Source: RGIG4079 sp045576735
GTDB taxonomy: Bacteria; Bacteroidota; Bacteroidia; Bacteroidales; Muribaculaceae
Length of the DNA: 64,000 nucleotides
Direction of reading: 5' to 3'
Assembly: GCA_045576735.1 (NCBI GenBank)
Contig: JAZNGZ010000001.1
Span: forward strand, 1-64,000
The position numbers and the translations under genes were made by a program. Shown here in pieces: positions 33,516 to 42,665 of this stretch. The first letter of the stretch is position 1; each line of letters starts with the position of its first letter. Below the pieces are notes generated by a model. That model was not told the origin of the DNA. It did no database searches and saw nothing but the letters and a program-made list of their open reading frames with translations.

Positions 33516-33580
33516 AAAATGAAATTCATTTCAAAAACTTTTCAATTTTATAAGAAAAAAGAAATGAATTTCATTTTTTT
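33516..33580. repeat. 65-bp palindromic element, upstream copy
   Basis: Outer arms of 17 bp (AAAATGAAATTCATTTC and its perfect reverse complement) flank a 28-bp centre. Each arm is itself a 15-bp dyad. It ends 48 bp before the preferred start codon of the AAA/DUF4143 gene. Confidence 0.9.
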
Positions 33581-33817
33581 GGATAGTTGATGCTTATTTG
33601 CCTAACATAAGGCTATGTTTGGTCTAATGGTCAAATTATAGTGTATATTGGGGTTAAAGCCATTAAATATATTAATTCTTATTGTGGGGTGGGTTGCTTG
33701 TGAAAGTGGCTCACTTTTTTGCTAAAAGTGAAATAGTTAGTGTTGAGGTGTGTAATATAGGGTAAAAATAGAGGGAGTTGTTGGATAGTACGCTATTAGT
33801 ACACCTTTTAAAAATAA

Positions 33818-33853
33818 AAAAGGCTGAAAATCAAATGATTAACAGCCTTTTGT
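33818..33853 (-). terminator. terminator of tRNA-Leu
   Basis: AAAAGGCTG and CAGCCTTTT arms directly past the tRNA 3' end, with T residues following on the minus strand. Confidence 0.65.
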
Positions 33854-33855
33854 TG

Positions 33856-33937
33856 TACCCAGACCCGGGATCGAACCGGGATGGGTTGCCCCACTGGTGT
33901 TTGAGACCAGCGCGTCTACCGATTCCGCCATCTGGGC
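33856..33937 (-). tRNA. tRNA-Leu (CAA)
   Basis: A class II tRNA on the minus strand. The acceptor GCCCAGA pairs with TCTGGGT (G1-U72). The anticodon arm CTGGT-CTCAAAC-ACCAG reads CAA. It has the long variable arm expected of leucine (TGGGGCAACCCA) and the T arm GGTTCGATCCC. CCA is not encoded. Confidence 0.95.
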
Positions 33938-33950
33938 TTAAATGCGTCGG

Positions 33951-33982
33951 CAAAGGTAGTGAAAGTTTTTGTTCTGAGCAAA
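33951..33982 (-). promoter_or_regulatory. promoter of tRNA-Leu
   Basis: Minus strand: TTTG (33982-33979), 20 bp, TACCTTTG (33958-33951). Confidence 0.65.
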
Positions 33983-34144
33983 AAAATGTGAGTTTTTTTG
34001 TGGATTTGTGGTAAAAAGAGGGTGTTTTTTGATTTTTTAAAAGGATGTGAGTAAAAATATGTGGCTAAAATTAAGGAAATACCGAATAAATTCATTAAGT
34101 TTGTATGTTATTAGTTTCTTATTAAATAATAAATACCTTGACTA

Positions 34145-36214
34145 ATGAAACCATTGAACATCATTAAGAATGACCCATGGCTTGAGCCATATGCCGAAGC
34201 TATCACCGGTCGATATCAAGATGCAGTAAATAAAGAACGCGAATTGGTAGGCAAAGACGGTTCGCTTGTTGATTTTGCCAATGCTCACAATTATTTCGGG
34301 CTTCATCGCACAGCCGATGGTTGGGTGTTTCGTGAATGGGCTCCGAATGCTACAGATATAGTGCTGATAGGTGATTTTACCCGTTGGCAAGAAATGGCAA
34401 GATATCGCTTAACTCGTATGGAAAATGGGGTGTGGGAGTTGCATCTGACGCCTAGTGATATCCATCATGGCGATTTGTACAAAATGATTGTGTATTGGAA
34501 AGGTGGAATAGGAGAACGTATTCCCGCCTATGCCAATCGAGTGGTGCAAGATGAAGTTTCGCATATATTCTCGGCGCAAGTGTGGGCGCCTGAAGAATCA
34601 TATCAATGGCAAATAGCTGAGTTTAAGCCTGATGTGTCGCCATTACTCATCTACGAATGTCATATAGGTATGGCGCAGGAACGCGAAGGGGTGGGCACTT
34701 ATGTTGAATTCCGCGACCTTGTGCTTCCTCGCATCGCAAAAGATGGCTATAATGCAATTCAGATTATGGCTATTCAAGAACACCCTTATTATGGTTCGTT
34801 TGGTTACCATGTGTCGAGTTTCTTTGCTCCATCGAGCCGTTTTGGTACACCCGAAGAGTTGAAATCGTTGATTGATGAGGCTCACCGATTGGGTATTGCA
34901 GTGATTATGGATATTGTACATTCTCATGCAGTGAAGAATGAGGCAGAAGGGCTTGGCCGCCTTGATGGTAGCTATAATCAATATTTCTATGGCGATCATC
35001 GTCGTGAGCACCCCGCATGGGATTCGCTTTGCTTCGACTATGGCAAAAATGATGTGTTGAATTTCTTGTTGTCGAATTGCAAATATTGGCTTGAGGAATT
35101 CAAGTTTGACGGATTCCGTTTCGATGGTGTCACTTCAATGCTATATTATAACCATGGTCTTGGTCAGGCATTCGGCTCTTATGGCGATTATTATAATGGA
35201 GGTCAAGATACAAATGCGATCACATATCTCACTCTTGCCAATAAACTCATACACGAAATCAACCCCAATGCAATCACTATTGCCGAGGAGATGAGCGGTA
35301 TGCCCGGTTTGGCTACAAAAATCAAAGATGGTGGTATGGGATTTGATTATCGCATGGCGATGGGTATACCCGACTATTGGATTAAGATGCTCAAAGAAAA
35401 GAAAGATGAGGATTGGCATCCAACATCGATATATTGGGAATTGACCAACCGTCGTGCCGATGAAAAGACTGTGTCGTATGTGGAAAGTCATGACCAAGCG
35501 CTGGTAGGGGACAAAACGGTGATTTTCCGTCTCATCGATGATAAGATGTATTGGCACATGACCAAGGGTGATGATGATATGACAGTGGGTCGAGGCATCG
35601 CGTTGCATAAGATGATACGTCTTGTGACATTGGCATCAATCAATGGCGCATATCTCAACTTTATGGGTAATGAGTTTGGTCACCCCGAATGGATTGACTT
35701 CCCACGCGAAGGTAATGGCTGGTCATATAAATATGCTCGCCGTCAATGGGATTTGGTCGACCGCAAAGAATTGAAATATCACTATCTCAACGATTTTGAC
35801 AATGCGATGATTGCATTGGTTAAGAAGGTGAAGAATTTCCAAAAGTTGGCGGTTGAAAAGCTTTGGGAAAAAGATGATGACCAAGTATTGGCCTTTAAGC
35901 GTGGTGATTACGCATTTGTATTCAACTTTAATCCTTATAAGTCGTTCTCTGATTATGGTATTCTTGCTCCTGCAGGTGAATACTCGGTAGTTTTGTCGAG
36001 CGACAATCCCGACTTTGGCGGATATGGAAATGTTGATGAAAAGGTGTCGCATCTCACACAATATGATGAGTTGTATGCTCCTCACGGTGTAGAGTGGTTG
36101 AAGTTGTATCTCCCTGCGCGTTCGGCAATAGTGTTGAAGAAAAAACGCACCCGAGCAAAATGTGCGATAACAAAAGCTGTAGCACCCAAACGCAAATGCG
36201 CTAAAAAGAAATAA
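34145..36214 (+). CDS. glgB: 1,4-alpha-glucan branching enzyme
   Basis: A 689-residue GH13 enzyme that makes alpha-1,6 branches in glycogen. An N-terminal CBM48 is followed by the catalytic barrel. FGYHVSSFFAPSSRFGTPE, then IVHSHAVKN, DGFRFDGVTSML (nucleophile Asp), AEEMSGMPG (acid Glu) and VESHDQALVGDKT (third Asp) are all present. The sequence is closer to the eukaryotic-type branching enzymes (GH13_8) common in Bacteroidales than to E. coli GlgB. The last 25 residues are a Lys/Arg-rich tail that is not part of the fold. No glycogen synthase gene is adjacent. A -7-like TAAGTTTG is at 34096-34103. Confidence 0.92.
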   Translation: MKPLNIIKNDPWLEPYAEAITGRYQDAVNKERELVGKDGSLVDFANAHNYFGLHRTADGWVFREWAPNATDIVLIGDFTRWQEMARYRLTRMENGVWELHLTPSDIHHGDLYKMIVYWKGGIGERIPAYANRVVQDEVSHIFSAQVWAPEESYQWQIAEFKPDVSPLLIYECHIGMAQEREGVGTYVEFRDLVLPRIAKDGYNAIQIMAIQEHPYYGSFGYHVSSFFAPSSRFGTPEELKSLIDEAHRLGIAVIMDIVHSHAVKNEAEGLGRLDGSYNQYFYGDHRREHPAWDSLCFDYGKNDVLNFLLSNCKYWLEEFKFDGFRFDGVTSMLYYNHGLGQAFGSYGDYYNGGQDTNAITYLTLANKLIHEINPNAITIAEEMSGMPGLATKIKDGGMGFDYRMAMGIPDYWIKMLKEKKDEDWHPTSIYWELTNRRADEKTVSYVESHDQALVGDKTVIFRLIDDKMYWHMTKGDDDMTVGRGIALHKMIRLVTLASINGAYLNFMGNEFGHPEWIDFPREGNGWSYKYARRQWDLVDRKELKYHYLNDFDNAMIALVKKVKNFQKLAVEKLWEKDDDQVLAFKRGDYAFVFNFNPYKSFSDYGILAPAGEYSVVLSSDNPDFGGYGNVDEKVSHLTQYDELYAPHGVEWLKLYLPARSAIVLKKKRTRAKCAITKAVAPKRKCAKKK

Positions 36215-36235
36215 TTGCAATATATTATAATGAAA

Positions 36236-36278
36236 AAGAATCTGTGTCGGGATAACCCTTGACGCAGATTCTTGTTTT
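36236..36278 (+). terminator. terminator of glgB
   Basis: AAGAATCTG(T)GTC pairs with GAC(G)CAGATTCTT and is followed by GTTTT, about 20 bp past the glgB stop. Confidence 0.7.
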
Positions 36279-36287
36279 ATATTCATA

Positions 36288-36338
36288 ATACATTAAGAAC
36301 TATGAATTAAGAACTATGAATTATGCATTATGAATTAT
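36288..36338. repeat. ATTATGCATTATGAA-type repeat at the trmD 3' end
   Basis: Direct repeats of AAGAACTATGAATT and ATTATGCATTATGAATTATT that run into the trmD stop codon. Same family as 11229-11262. Confidence 0.6.
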
Positions 36339-37009
36339 TTAAGCAAGTCGGGGCGAAGGCGGCGAGTGCGTTCAATGGCTTGTTCGTGTTTCCAATCGTC
36401 GATGCGAGCTTGGTGTCCTGAGAGAAGAATATCGGGCACGCGCCAACCATTGTATTCGGCCGGGCGAGTATATACCGGGGGCGCAAGAAGATTATCTTGG
36501 AAAGAATCGCTCAAAGCGCTTTGCTCATCGCCGATTGCTCCCGGAATTAGTCGCACTATAGCATCGGTAATAATCACAGCCGGAATTTCACCACCTGTGA
36601 GCACATAGTCGCCAATGGATATTTCTTTGGTAATTAAATGTTCACGAATGCGATAATCGACCCCCTTGTAGTGTCCGCATAGTATTATGATGTTTTCGAG
36701 CATCGATAGGCTGTTAGCCATTGGTTGATTTAATACTTCACCATCGGGAGAAGTGAAAATCACCTCATCGTAGTTGCGTTGGCTTTTGAGATGTGCAATG
36801 GCGCGATCGATAGGCTCAATTTGCATTACCATTCCCGCTTCACCTCCAAATGGGTAGTCGTCTACTTTGCGGTGTTTATTGGTAGAGTAGTCGCGAAGAT
36901 TGTGAACGACCAATTCGGCAAGACCTTTGTCTTGAGCGCGCTTGAGAATAGAACAGCCAAAAGGCGATTCAAACATTTCGGGTAATACGGTGAGAATATC
37001 TATGCGCAT
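36335..37009 (-). CDS. trmD: tRNA (guanosine-37-N1)-methyltransferase
   Basis: A 224-residue enzyme that methylates G37 next to the anticodon with S-adenosylmethionine, preventing frameshifts. SPOUT trefoil-knot signatures are seen: MRIDILTVLPEMFESPF at the start, DDYPFGGEAGMVMQIEPI, the cofactor knot GHYKGVDYRI, SIGDYVLTGGEIPA, and the C-terminal VPDILLSGHQARI. The length is usual. In many bacteria it sits with rpsP-rimM-rplS; here it stands alone, as often in Bacteroidota. TATCTTTG at 37046-37039 is the probable -7 box. Confidence 0.96.
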   Translation of the reverse strand: MRIDILTVLPEMFESPFGCSILKRAQDKGLAELVVHNLRDYSTNKHRKVDDYPFGGEAGMVMQIEPIDRAIAHLKSQRNYDEVIFTSPDGEVLNQPMANSLSMLENIIILCGHYKGVDYRIREHLITKEISIGDYVLTGGEIPAVIITDAIVRLIPGAIGDEQSALSDSFQDNLLAPPVYTRPAEYNGWRVPDILLSGHQARIDDWKHEQAIERTRRLRPDLLK

Positions 37010-37139
37010 AACAATAAAAACAATTTGAAATAATAGTGCAAAGATAGTACAAATCTTAATTTATAATTCATAATTCATATATTAAAAATCGAAAAGGTTC
37101 CATAGATTCAGTGTTCCATGTTTTAAATGGAACGTTATT

Positions 37140-37171
37140 AGCACCTAAGGCTCAACTCCCACCGAGTTAAT
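37140..37171. repeat. dispersed intergenic repeat, partial inverted copy C
   Basis: AGCACCTAAGGCTCAAC and CCGAGTTAAT match the reverse complement of the right end of copy A (7680-7725). Confidence 0.55.
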
Positions 37172-37322
37172 CATGCATTATGAATTATGAATTATGAATT
37201 ATATTCTTCCCTATATATATAATAATGTGTATTGGTTAAAAATGGCTATAATTTAATAATGTTGAGTCGAAGTGTGAAAAAATGCTTAGATAAGCAAAAT
37301 ATACTAAATAATGATTAATAAC

Positions 37323-37355
37323 TTGCTTTTATTCTAAAAAAATGTGGTAGATTTG
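37323..37355 (+). promoter_or_regulatory. promoter of the SusC/SusD operon
   Basis: TTG (37323-37325), 22 bp, TAGATTTG (37348-37355). The predicted start of transcription is near 37362, giving a leader of about 260 nt before the SusC start. Confidence 0.5.
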
Positions 37356-37361
37356 TATGAA

Positions 37362-37395
37362 ATACCGTGTGAACCGACGTGTCGGTTTGTGGTAT
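37362..37395 (+). promoter_or_regulatory. 5' leader hairpin ahead of susC-like gene
   Basis: ATACC...GGTAT and AACCGAC/GTCGGTT arms nest around a 2-4 nt loop, right at the predicted 5' end of the mRNA. It may stabilise the transcript or mark the start of a regulatory leader. Confidence 0.5.
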
Positions 37396-37619
37396 CAGCT
37401 ATGTCGAAAATGACGTAAATGTCTAACTATTAGATGCTAACTCGAAACGATGAGAAAAGAGGTGTAAAAGTAAATTTTTGCTAAAAAATTGACTGATAGC
37501 TCGTTATCATTGTGTCGCATTTGGCACTTAAAGGTTGCATTTGAGTCGAGAGATGTGGTCGAAAGTGTTAAAAAATGTAAGTGATAAATAACCTTGAATA
37601 TAAACAAATTAAAGTAAGT

Positions 37620-40600
37620 ATGAGAAAACAGTTATTGCTTCTGTTATTTTCCCTCTTCGCAGTTGCCGGCTTTGCTCGCACTGTGACTGGTGTGGTAACC
37701 AGTGCTACTGATGGTGAACCTTTGATGGGCGTTTCTGTCGTGATTAAGGGTACAACAACAGGTACTGAGACCGACTTTGACGGGAATTTTTCAATCGACG
37801 TTAAGAATGATAACGCCGTTTTGAATTTCAGTTATGTGGGTATGAAAACCCAAAGTATTAAAGTGGGCGGCCAGAGCGTTATTAACGTAGCACTCGAAGA
37901 CGACTCTGAAGTTTTGGGTGAAGTCGTTGTAACAGCGATGGGTCAAACCCAAGAAAAGAAAAAACTTAACTTTGCTGTTCAATCATTGAACAGTGACGCG
38001 GTAACAGCTGGTCAATCGGCCAACTTCGTTAACGGTCTCCAAGGGAAAGTTGCCGGTGTGCAAGTATCAATGGCAGGGGGTTCTCCAAACTCTGCATCAC
38101 AAATCGTGGTACGTGCCATCTCTTCTATTAACTCTGGCCAAAGCAACGAGCCATTGTTCGTAATCGACGGTATGCCTGTTCGTGGTGGTGCATCTGCTGC
38201 TGCCGACATCAACCCTAACGACATCGAAACAATGTCAGTGTTGAAAGGTGCTGCTGCATCAGCTCTTTATGGTCAAGAAGGTGCTAACGGTGTAATCTTG
38301 ATTACTACTAAGAGTGGTAAAGAAGGTTCAGTTACAGTTACAGCTTCAGGTGGCTGGGAAATCTCAGAAGTTGCTCGCACTCCTAAATTGCAACGCAAAT
38401 ATGTAGGTGGTGGTAGCGGTATTTACACAACCAACGCTTCAGGTGGTTGGGGTCCAATCGCAAAACCCGACGAACAACTCTACGACAACGTAGGTGAATT
38501 CCTTGGTACAGGCTTTATGCAAAAGTATGACGTTGCGATCTCAGGTGGTAACGAAAAATTCTCAGCATATGCATCTGCTAACTACATGAACAATAATGGT
38601 GTTGTTCCTGAAGACTACAAAAATCGTTTAGGTGTATATGTAAAAGGTGAATTCAATCCTTCTGAACAAATCAAGTTTGTGTTATCAACTAACTACATCG
38701 ACACTAAATCTCGTGGTTTTGGTAACTCAATGTCTACTGTATATGGTTGGTCAATCAACCGTAACATGGCTGATTATAAATTGCCTAATGGTCTTCCTAA
38801 CTGGAGCAACCGTTACGATGCATGGGACGAATTGACAAATGACGGTCGTCTTGGTGCAACAGTTTCTCCTTACTATGGCCGTTATATGGACCACTCAGTA
38901 AGCGAAGGTAATCGTGTGATTATCAACGGATCTCTTTCTTACGAACCAATTAAAAACTTGGTATTCACTGCTAAGGTAGGTTATGACAAGGGTCACTCTT
39001 CACAAGATGCTTATAGTGTGCCTCGCTACTCTCGCGAACTTACTGAATTCGATGGCGAGCTCACTACAGGTCAACAACAAACACTTGCTGAACGTCAAGG
39101 TTCTTACACATTCACTCCTTCACGTAGCGAACGTCTCACCGTTCAAGGTAATGCTAACTACTACTGGAAGATAAACGATGACTTCAACTTGAACTTCTTC
39201 TTAGGTGGTGAATACTCTGAAACTAAGAGCTATTCAGCTTCAATGTATGGTGACAACTTCATTCTTGGTGGTGAATTCTATTCATTCAACAATATCGACC
39301 CTGATCGTCTTGACTTGACCGACTTCAGCCTTTACCACACTAACCGCAACAAATTCGGTTACTTCGGTGAAATCCGTTTCGACTATAAAGGTATGGCTCA
39401 ATTGTCAGTAACAGGTCGTATGGACGGTTCTTCAACTTTGGTTAACTATATGAACCCTGAAGGTTCAGATCCTACATACTTCTATCCTTCAGTAACTGCC
39501 GGTGTTATCTTCTCTGAACTCTTCAACCTCAAAAACGATTGGTTCTCTTATGGTAAACTCCGTGGTAACTGGGCAAAAGTAGGTAAAGATGCTCCTTCTT
39601 ACTTGTTCTCTAACAACTTCAAACAATGGTCAACATTCCCCGATGGTGGTTATGGTGTAGATGCTACAGTATCTTCAGCTAACTTCCTCGAACCTGAAAT
39701 GACAAGTTCATGGGAAATTGGTGCTGACTTGCGTTTCTTCCGTGAACGTACTCGTTTCGATATCGCTTACTACTCAACTACAGTTGACAACCAAATCATC
39801 ACAATGCGTGTATCTCCTGCAGCAGGTGTGATCTTGCAAACATTCAACTCTGGTTCTATCGAAAACTACGGTATTGAAGCAACTCTTTCACAAGACATTC
39901 TTAAAGGTGGTGACTTCTCTTGGACTGCTAACGCAAACTTCTCTTTCAACCGTGGTCGTCTTCGTGAACTCCCCAACAACCAAACTGAATACCTCGGTAT
40001 GCAAGTTTCTAACCGCATGTACTGTTCTTCTAACGTAGGTGGTTCTACTACTGCTATGGTGGGTACTGACTACGAACGTACTGAAAGCGGCGAAATCATT
40101 TGTGACGAAAATGGTTATCCAACTATTTCTCCTGATAAAAACAACTTCCTCGGTGATCGTGAGCCCGACTTCCTTCTTGGTGTTGGTTCTACATTCACTT
40201 GGAAAGACCTTTCACTCTCATTCTTGATTGACGGACGTTGCGGTGGTGACGTTTACAACTACACTGGCGAAAACTTGATCGCTAATGGTATGAGTGGTTA
40301 TCTTGAAAAATATCGTAACCGCGAAGTGATTGTTAAGGGTGTTGTAGCTAATGGTGACGGAACTTATCGTCCTAACACTACTCCTGTAATCTTTGACTCT
40401 CAATTCTATTCTAACTACTACTCAATTCCTTCTAACTTCATCGAAGATGGTTCTTACATTCGTTTGAGCTACGTAACTCTTTCTTACGACTTCGGTAAGT
40501 TGATGAAGACACTTGGTAGCAAGAACCCAATCAAGGGCCTCCGCGCTTCTATGACAGGCCGTAACCTCTTCCTCTTGACTAAGTACACAGGTGCAGATCC

Positions 40601-40706
40601 TCAAGTTATGCCTGCTGCTACTGGTGGTGCCGGTTCTATGGGTATCGATAATTTCAGTGTTCCCGCAACACGCAGCTTCAACTTTAACATTAACTTAACA
40701 TTCTAA
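37620..40706 (+). CDS. SusC/RagA-type TonB-linked outer membrane receptor
   Basis: A 1028-residue outer-membrane importer. The start at 37620 (MRKQLLLLLF) gives the signal peptide; an earlier in-frame ATG adds 13 residues that do not fit. An N-terminal CarboxypepD_reg-like domain (RTVTGVVTSATDGEPLMGVSV) is followed by the TonB-box region VLGEVVVTAMGQ. The plug domain carries the SusC signature with MSVLKGAAASALYGQEGANG and VILITTKSG. A barrel of 22-strand type ends in FNINLTF. With its SusD partner it imports a glycan or peptide that TonB energises. Codons are strongly biased toward AAC, TTC and GGT, as in highly expressed genes. Confidence 0.95.
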   Translation: MRKQLLLLLFSLFAVAGFARTVTGVVTSATDGEPLMGVSVVIKGTTTGTETDFDGNFSIDVKNDNAVLNFSYVGMKTQSIKVGGQSVINVALEDDSEVLGEVVVTAMGQTQEKKKLNFAVQSLNSDAVTAGQSANFVNGLQGKVAGVQVSMAGGSPNSASQIVVRAISSINSGQSNEPLFVIDGMPVRGGASAAADINPNDIETMSVLKGAAASALYGQEGANGVILITTKSGKEGSVTVTASGGWEISEVARTPKLQRKYVGGGSGIYTTNASGGWGPIAKPDEQLYDNVGEFLGTGFMQKYDVAISGGNEKFSAYASANYMNNNGVVPEDYKNRLGVYVKGEFNPSEQIKFVLSTNYIDTKSRGFGNSMSTVYGWSINRNMADYKLPNGLPNWSNRYDAWDELTNDGRLGATVSPYYGRYMDHSVSEGNRVIINGSLSYEPIKNLVFTAKVGYDKGHSSQDAYSVPRYSRELTEFDGELTTGQQQTLAERQGSYTFTPSRSERLTVQGNANYYWKINDDFNLNFFLGGEYSETKSYSASMYGDNFILGGEFYSFNNIDPDRLDLTDFSLYHTNRNKFGYFGEIRFDYKGMAQLSVTGRMDGSSTLVNYMNPEGSDPTYFYPSVTAGVIFSELFNLKNDWFSYGKLRGNWAKVGKDAPSYLFSNNFKQWSTFPDGGYGVDATVSSANFLEPEMTSSWEIGADLRFFRERTRFDIAYYSTTVDNQIITMRVSPAAGVILQTFNSGSIENYGIEATLSQDILKGGDFSWTANANFSFNRGRLRELPNNQTEYLGMQVSNRMYCSSNVGGSTTAMVGTDYERTESGEIICDENGYPTISPDKNNFLGDREPDFLLGVGSTFTWKDLSLSFLIDGRCGGDVYNYTGENLIANGMSGYLEKYRNREVIVKGVVANGDGTYRPNTTPVIFDSQFYSNYYSIPSNFIEDGSYIRLSYVTLSYDFGKLMKTLGSKNPIKGLRASMTGRNLFLLTKYTGADPQVMPAATGGAGSMGIDNFSVPATRSFNFNINLTF

Positions 40707-40714
40707 TCACAGTT

Positions 40715-42634
40715 ATGAATAAGTTTAAAACAATTTCATTGTCATTATTGCTTGGACTTTCATTTGCGAGTTGCGAGGATGTACTTGACGACAACGTAAA
40801 TGCTGACCGTGCTCACGACAACACCGTTGATCAAGCAATGCCTGTTATCGTGTTCTACGCAAGCCAAACAGTATATGACCACGCAGAATATAATGTATAT
40901 CTTTCTCAATGTTTGACCACAACAGGTAAGAGCCAAACAGGTTCATATCCTTATAAACAAGGTTGGGAATTCTTGAACGTAAACCGTCACCCACAATGGC
41001 GTCGTCACTTCTACGACTTGGCTAAAAACGCTCGTTCGGTGTGTGACCTCAGTGGCACTAAAAATACCGACTTGATTGCTCGCGCAATTATGTTGATGTC
41101 AACTCAATTGACTACTGATACTTTCGGTGAAATGCCTATGCTCCCTGAAAACTACATGGAAGCTACAGGTAAATATGGTGATGCTCACGATGCTACCACT
41201 CCACACTACGAAGATCAAGTAGATATCTATAACTGGATGTTCCGTGAAGCAGATGCTCTTATCGAAGCATTTGAAAATCACGATCCTTCAAACGACGTAG
41301 CTATCGACCAAAAAATGGATCGCATCTATGGTGGTGACCTTAACAAATGGAAAGGTCTTGTTTACGCAATGAAAGCTCGTCTTTTGCTCCGTAACATTCC
41401 TAACGTAGATATGTCAAAATGTCAAGAAATCATTAACGTAGCTCAAAAAGCTATCGATACTTGGCGTTCAGGCGACCTCCTTTATGGTGCATGGTTTGGT
41501 AACGAGCCTCGTTATAACTATGATGGTGGTGCTACAGAATCAAACGCTCCTTGGAGTTCGGCTCAACCTAAAATCAACTCTTGGGAATCACGCGACAACC
41601 GTCTTGCTTCTGACGTAGTTCCTTCTAAATTCTTCATGGAATCATGTCTTGGTATCAGTTTCCCAGGCAACGAACGTAAACAAGGCACTTGGGATCGTTC
41701 AAATGGTTTCGGTAATGACCCACGTATCGTGCTTCTTATGAAACCTGCTGTAGGTCCTATCTCAGCTTCTATTTCAAACACTGCTAACATGTATCGTTAT
41801 CTTGAAAATAACATCGGTTCAGGTGCTACTTTCAAACGTACTCACTATCCTGATCTTTATGCCGGTGCATATGCTGGTGATGTTGATGCTTACAACCCAT
41901 TGTTTACAATGGAAGAACTTTACTTCATGCAAGCTGAAGCATACTACTGGTTGGGTAACAAAGCTAAAGCATGTCAATTGGCTAAAGAAGCAACACAATG
42001 GAATATCCAACGTCACCTCGACTTCTATCTTTGGAAGAGTGGTGGCATCTATCCAACTGATTTCTCTGACGAAAATGATAAATTGGTTACTGATGAATAC
42101 AAAGCAAATATGTGGAAAGCTCGTTTCGAATCTTATGTAGGTGCATTCCTTAACAACGAAAAAACAGTTGTTGAATATGTATCAGGGGAAGGAAAAACAT
42201 CTAAAGCAACTGCAAAAGCATGTACTGAATTCGGTAACGAACGTTGGTTCTTCAATGAATCAGAATATACTCTTTCTGACTTGATGATGCAAAAATACAT
42301 CGCAATGTATATGCAACCCGAACAATGGAACGACATGCGTCGCTATCACTACTCTAACAACCGTAATGGTTATGGCGTAGGTGGCAACAACGAAATCGTT
42401 TATCCTTCTTTGCGTCGTCCTTACAACCTTTACGCAGCTTACTGGGTTGATGGTTTGACTGATGCTCAAAAAGAAAACACTTGGATTCAACGTCTTAACT
42501 ATGACCCACAAACTGAAGATATCTACAACAAGGACGAAGTTGTTCGTGTAGGTGCTTACAAGGACTTCAAGTGGTTGCAAAAACCAATGATTTGGGCTCA
42601 AGACGCAGGTGTTCGCTCTTCATTGACAAAATAA
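40715..42634 (+). CDS. SusD/RagB-type nutrient-binding lipoprotein
   Basis: A 639-residue surface lipoprotein (lipobox FASC) that caps the SusC barrel and binds the substrate. It is of the longer SusD-like subfamily. MLMSTQLTTDTFGEMPM, a TPR-like helical middle (MKARLLLRNIPNVD) and LYFMQAEAYYWLGNKAKAC are seen. It starts 8 bp after the SusC stop, as is usual for the pair. It is about 100 residues longer than classic SusD. The bound ligand cannot be read from sequence. Confidence 0.92.
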   Translation: MNKFKTISLSLLLGLSFASCEDVLDDNVNADRAHDNTVDQAMPVIVFYASQTVYDHAEYNVYLSQCLTTTGKSQTGSYPYKQGWEFLNVNRHPQWRRHFYDLAKNARSVCDLSGTKNTDLIARAIMLMSTQLTTDTFGEMPMLPENYMEATGKYGDAHDATTPHYEDQVDIYNWMFREADALIEAFENHDPSNDVAIDQKMDRIYGGDLNKWKGLVYAMKARLLLRNIPNVDMSKCQEIINVAQKAIDTWRSGDLLYGAWFGNEPRYNYDGGATESNAPWSSAQPKINSWESRDNRLASDVVPSKFFMESCLGISFPGNERKQGTWDRSNGFGNDPRIVLLMKPAVGPISASISNTANMYRYLENNIGSGATFKRTHYPDLYAGAYAGDVDAYNPLFTMEELYFMQAEAYYWLGNKAKACQLAKEATQWNIQRHLDFYLWKSGGIYPTDFSDENDKLVTDEYKANMWKARFESYVGAFLNNEKTVVEYVSGEGKTSKATAKACTEFGNERWFFNESEYTLSDLMMQKYIAMYMQPEQWNDMRRYHYSNNRNGYGVGGNNEIVYPSLRRPYNLYAAYWVDGLTDAQKENTWIQRLNYDPQTEDIYNKDEVVRVGAYKDFKWLQKPMIWAQDAGVRSSLTK

Positions 42635-42665
42635 TTATTGTGCCAATAACAAAAGAATTTAAATT

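Larger units (their letters stand above)
37010..37619. other. intergenic region with repeats, promoter and long leader
   Basis: Left part: upstream region of trmD, then an inverted partial copy of the dispersed repeat (37140-37171) and ATTATGAATT repeats (37172-37201). Right part: SusC promoter and a leader of about 260 nt with a strong hairpin. No coding frame with family features. Confidence 0.6.

Noticed and set aside
33590..33850. Gene between the palindromic element and tRNA-Leu
   Set aside because: No frame with a start signal and protein-like composition was found on either strand.
36330..36608. Plus-strand open frame opposite trmD
   Set aside because: Antisense shadow of trmD with an Arg/Ser-rich composition.
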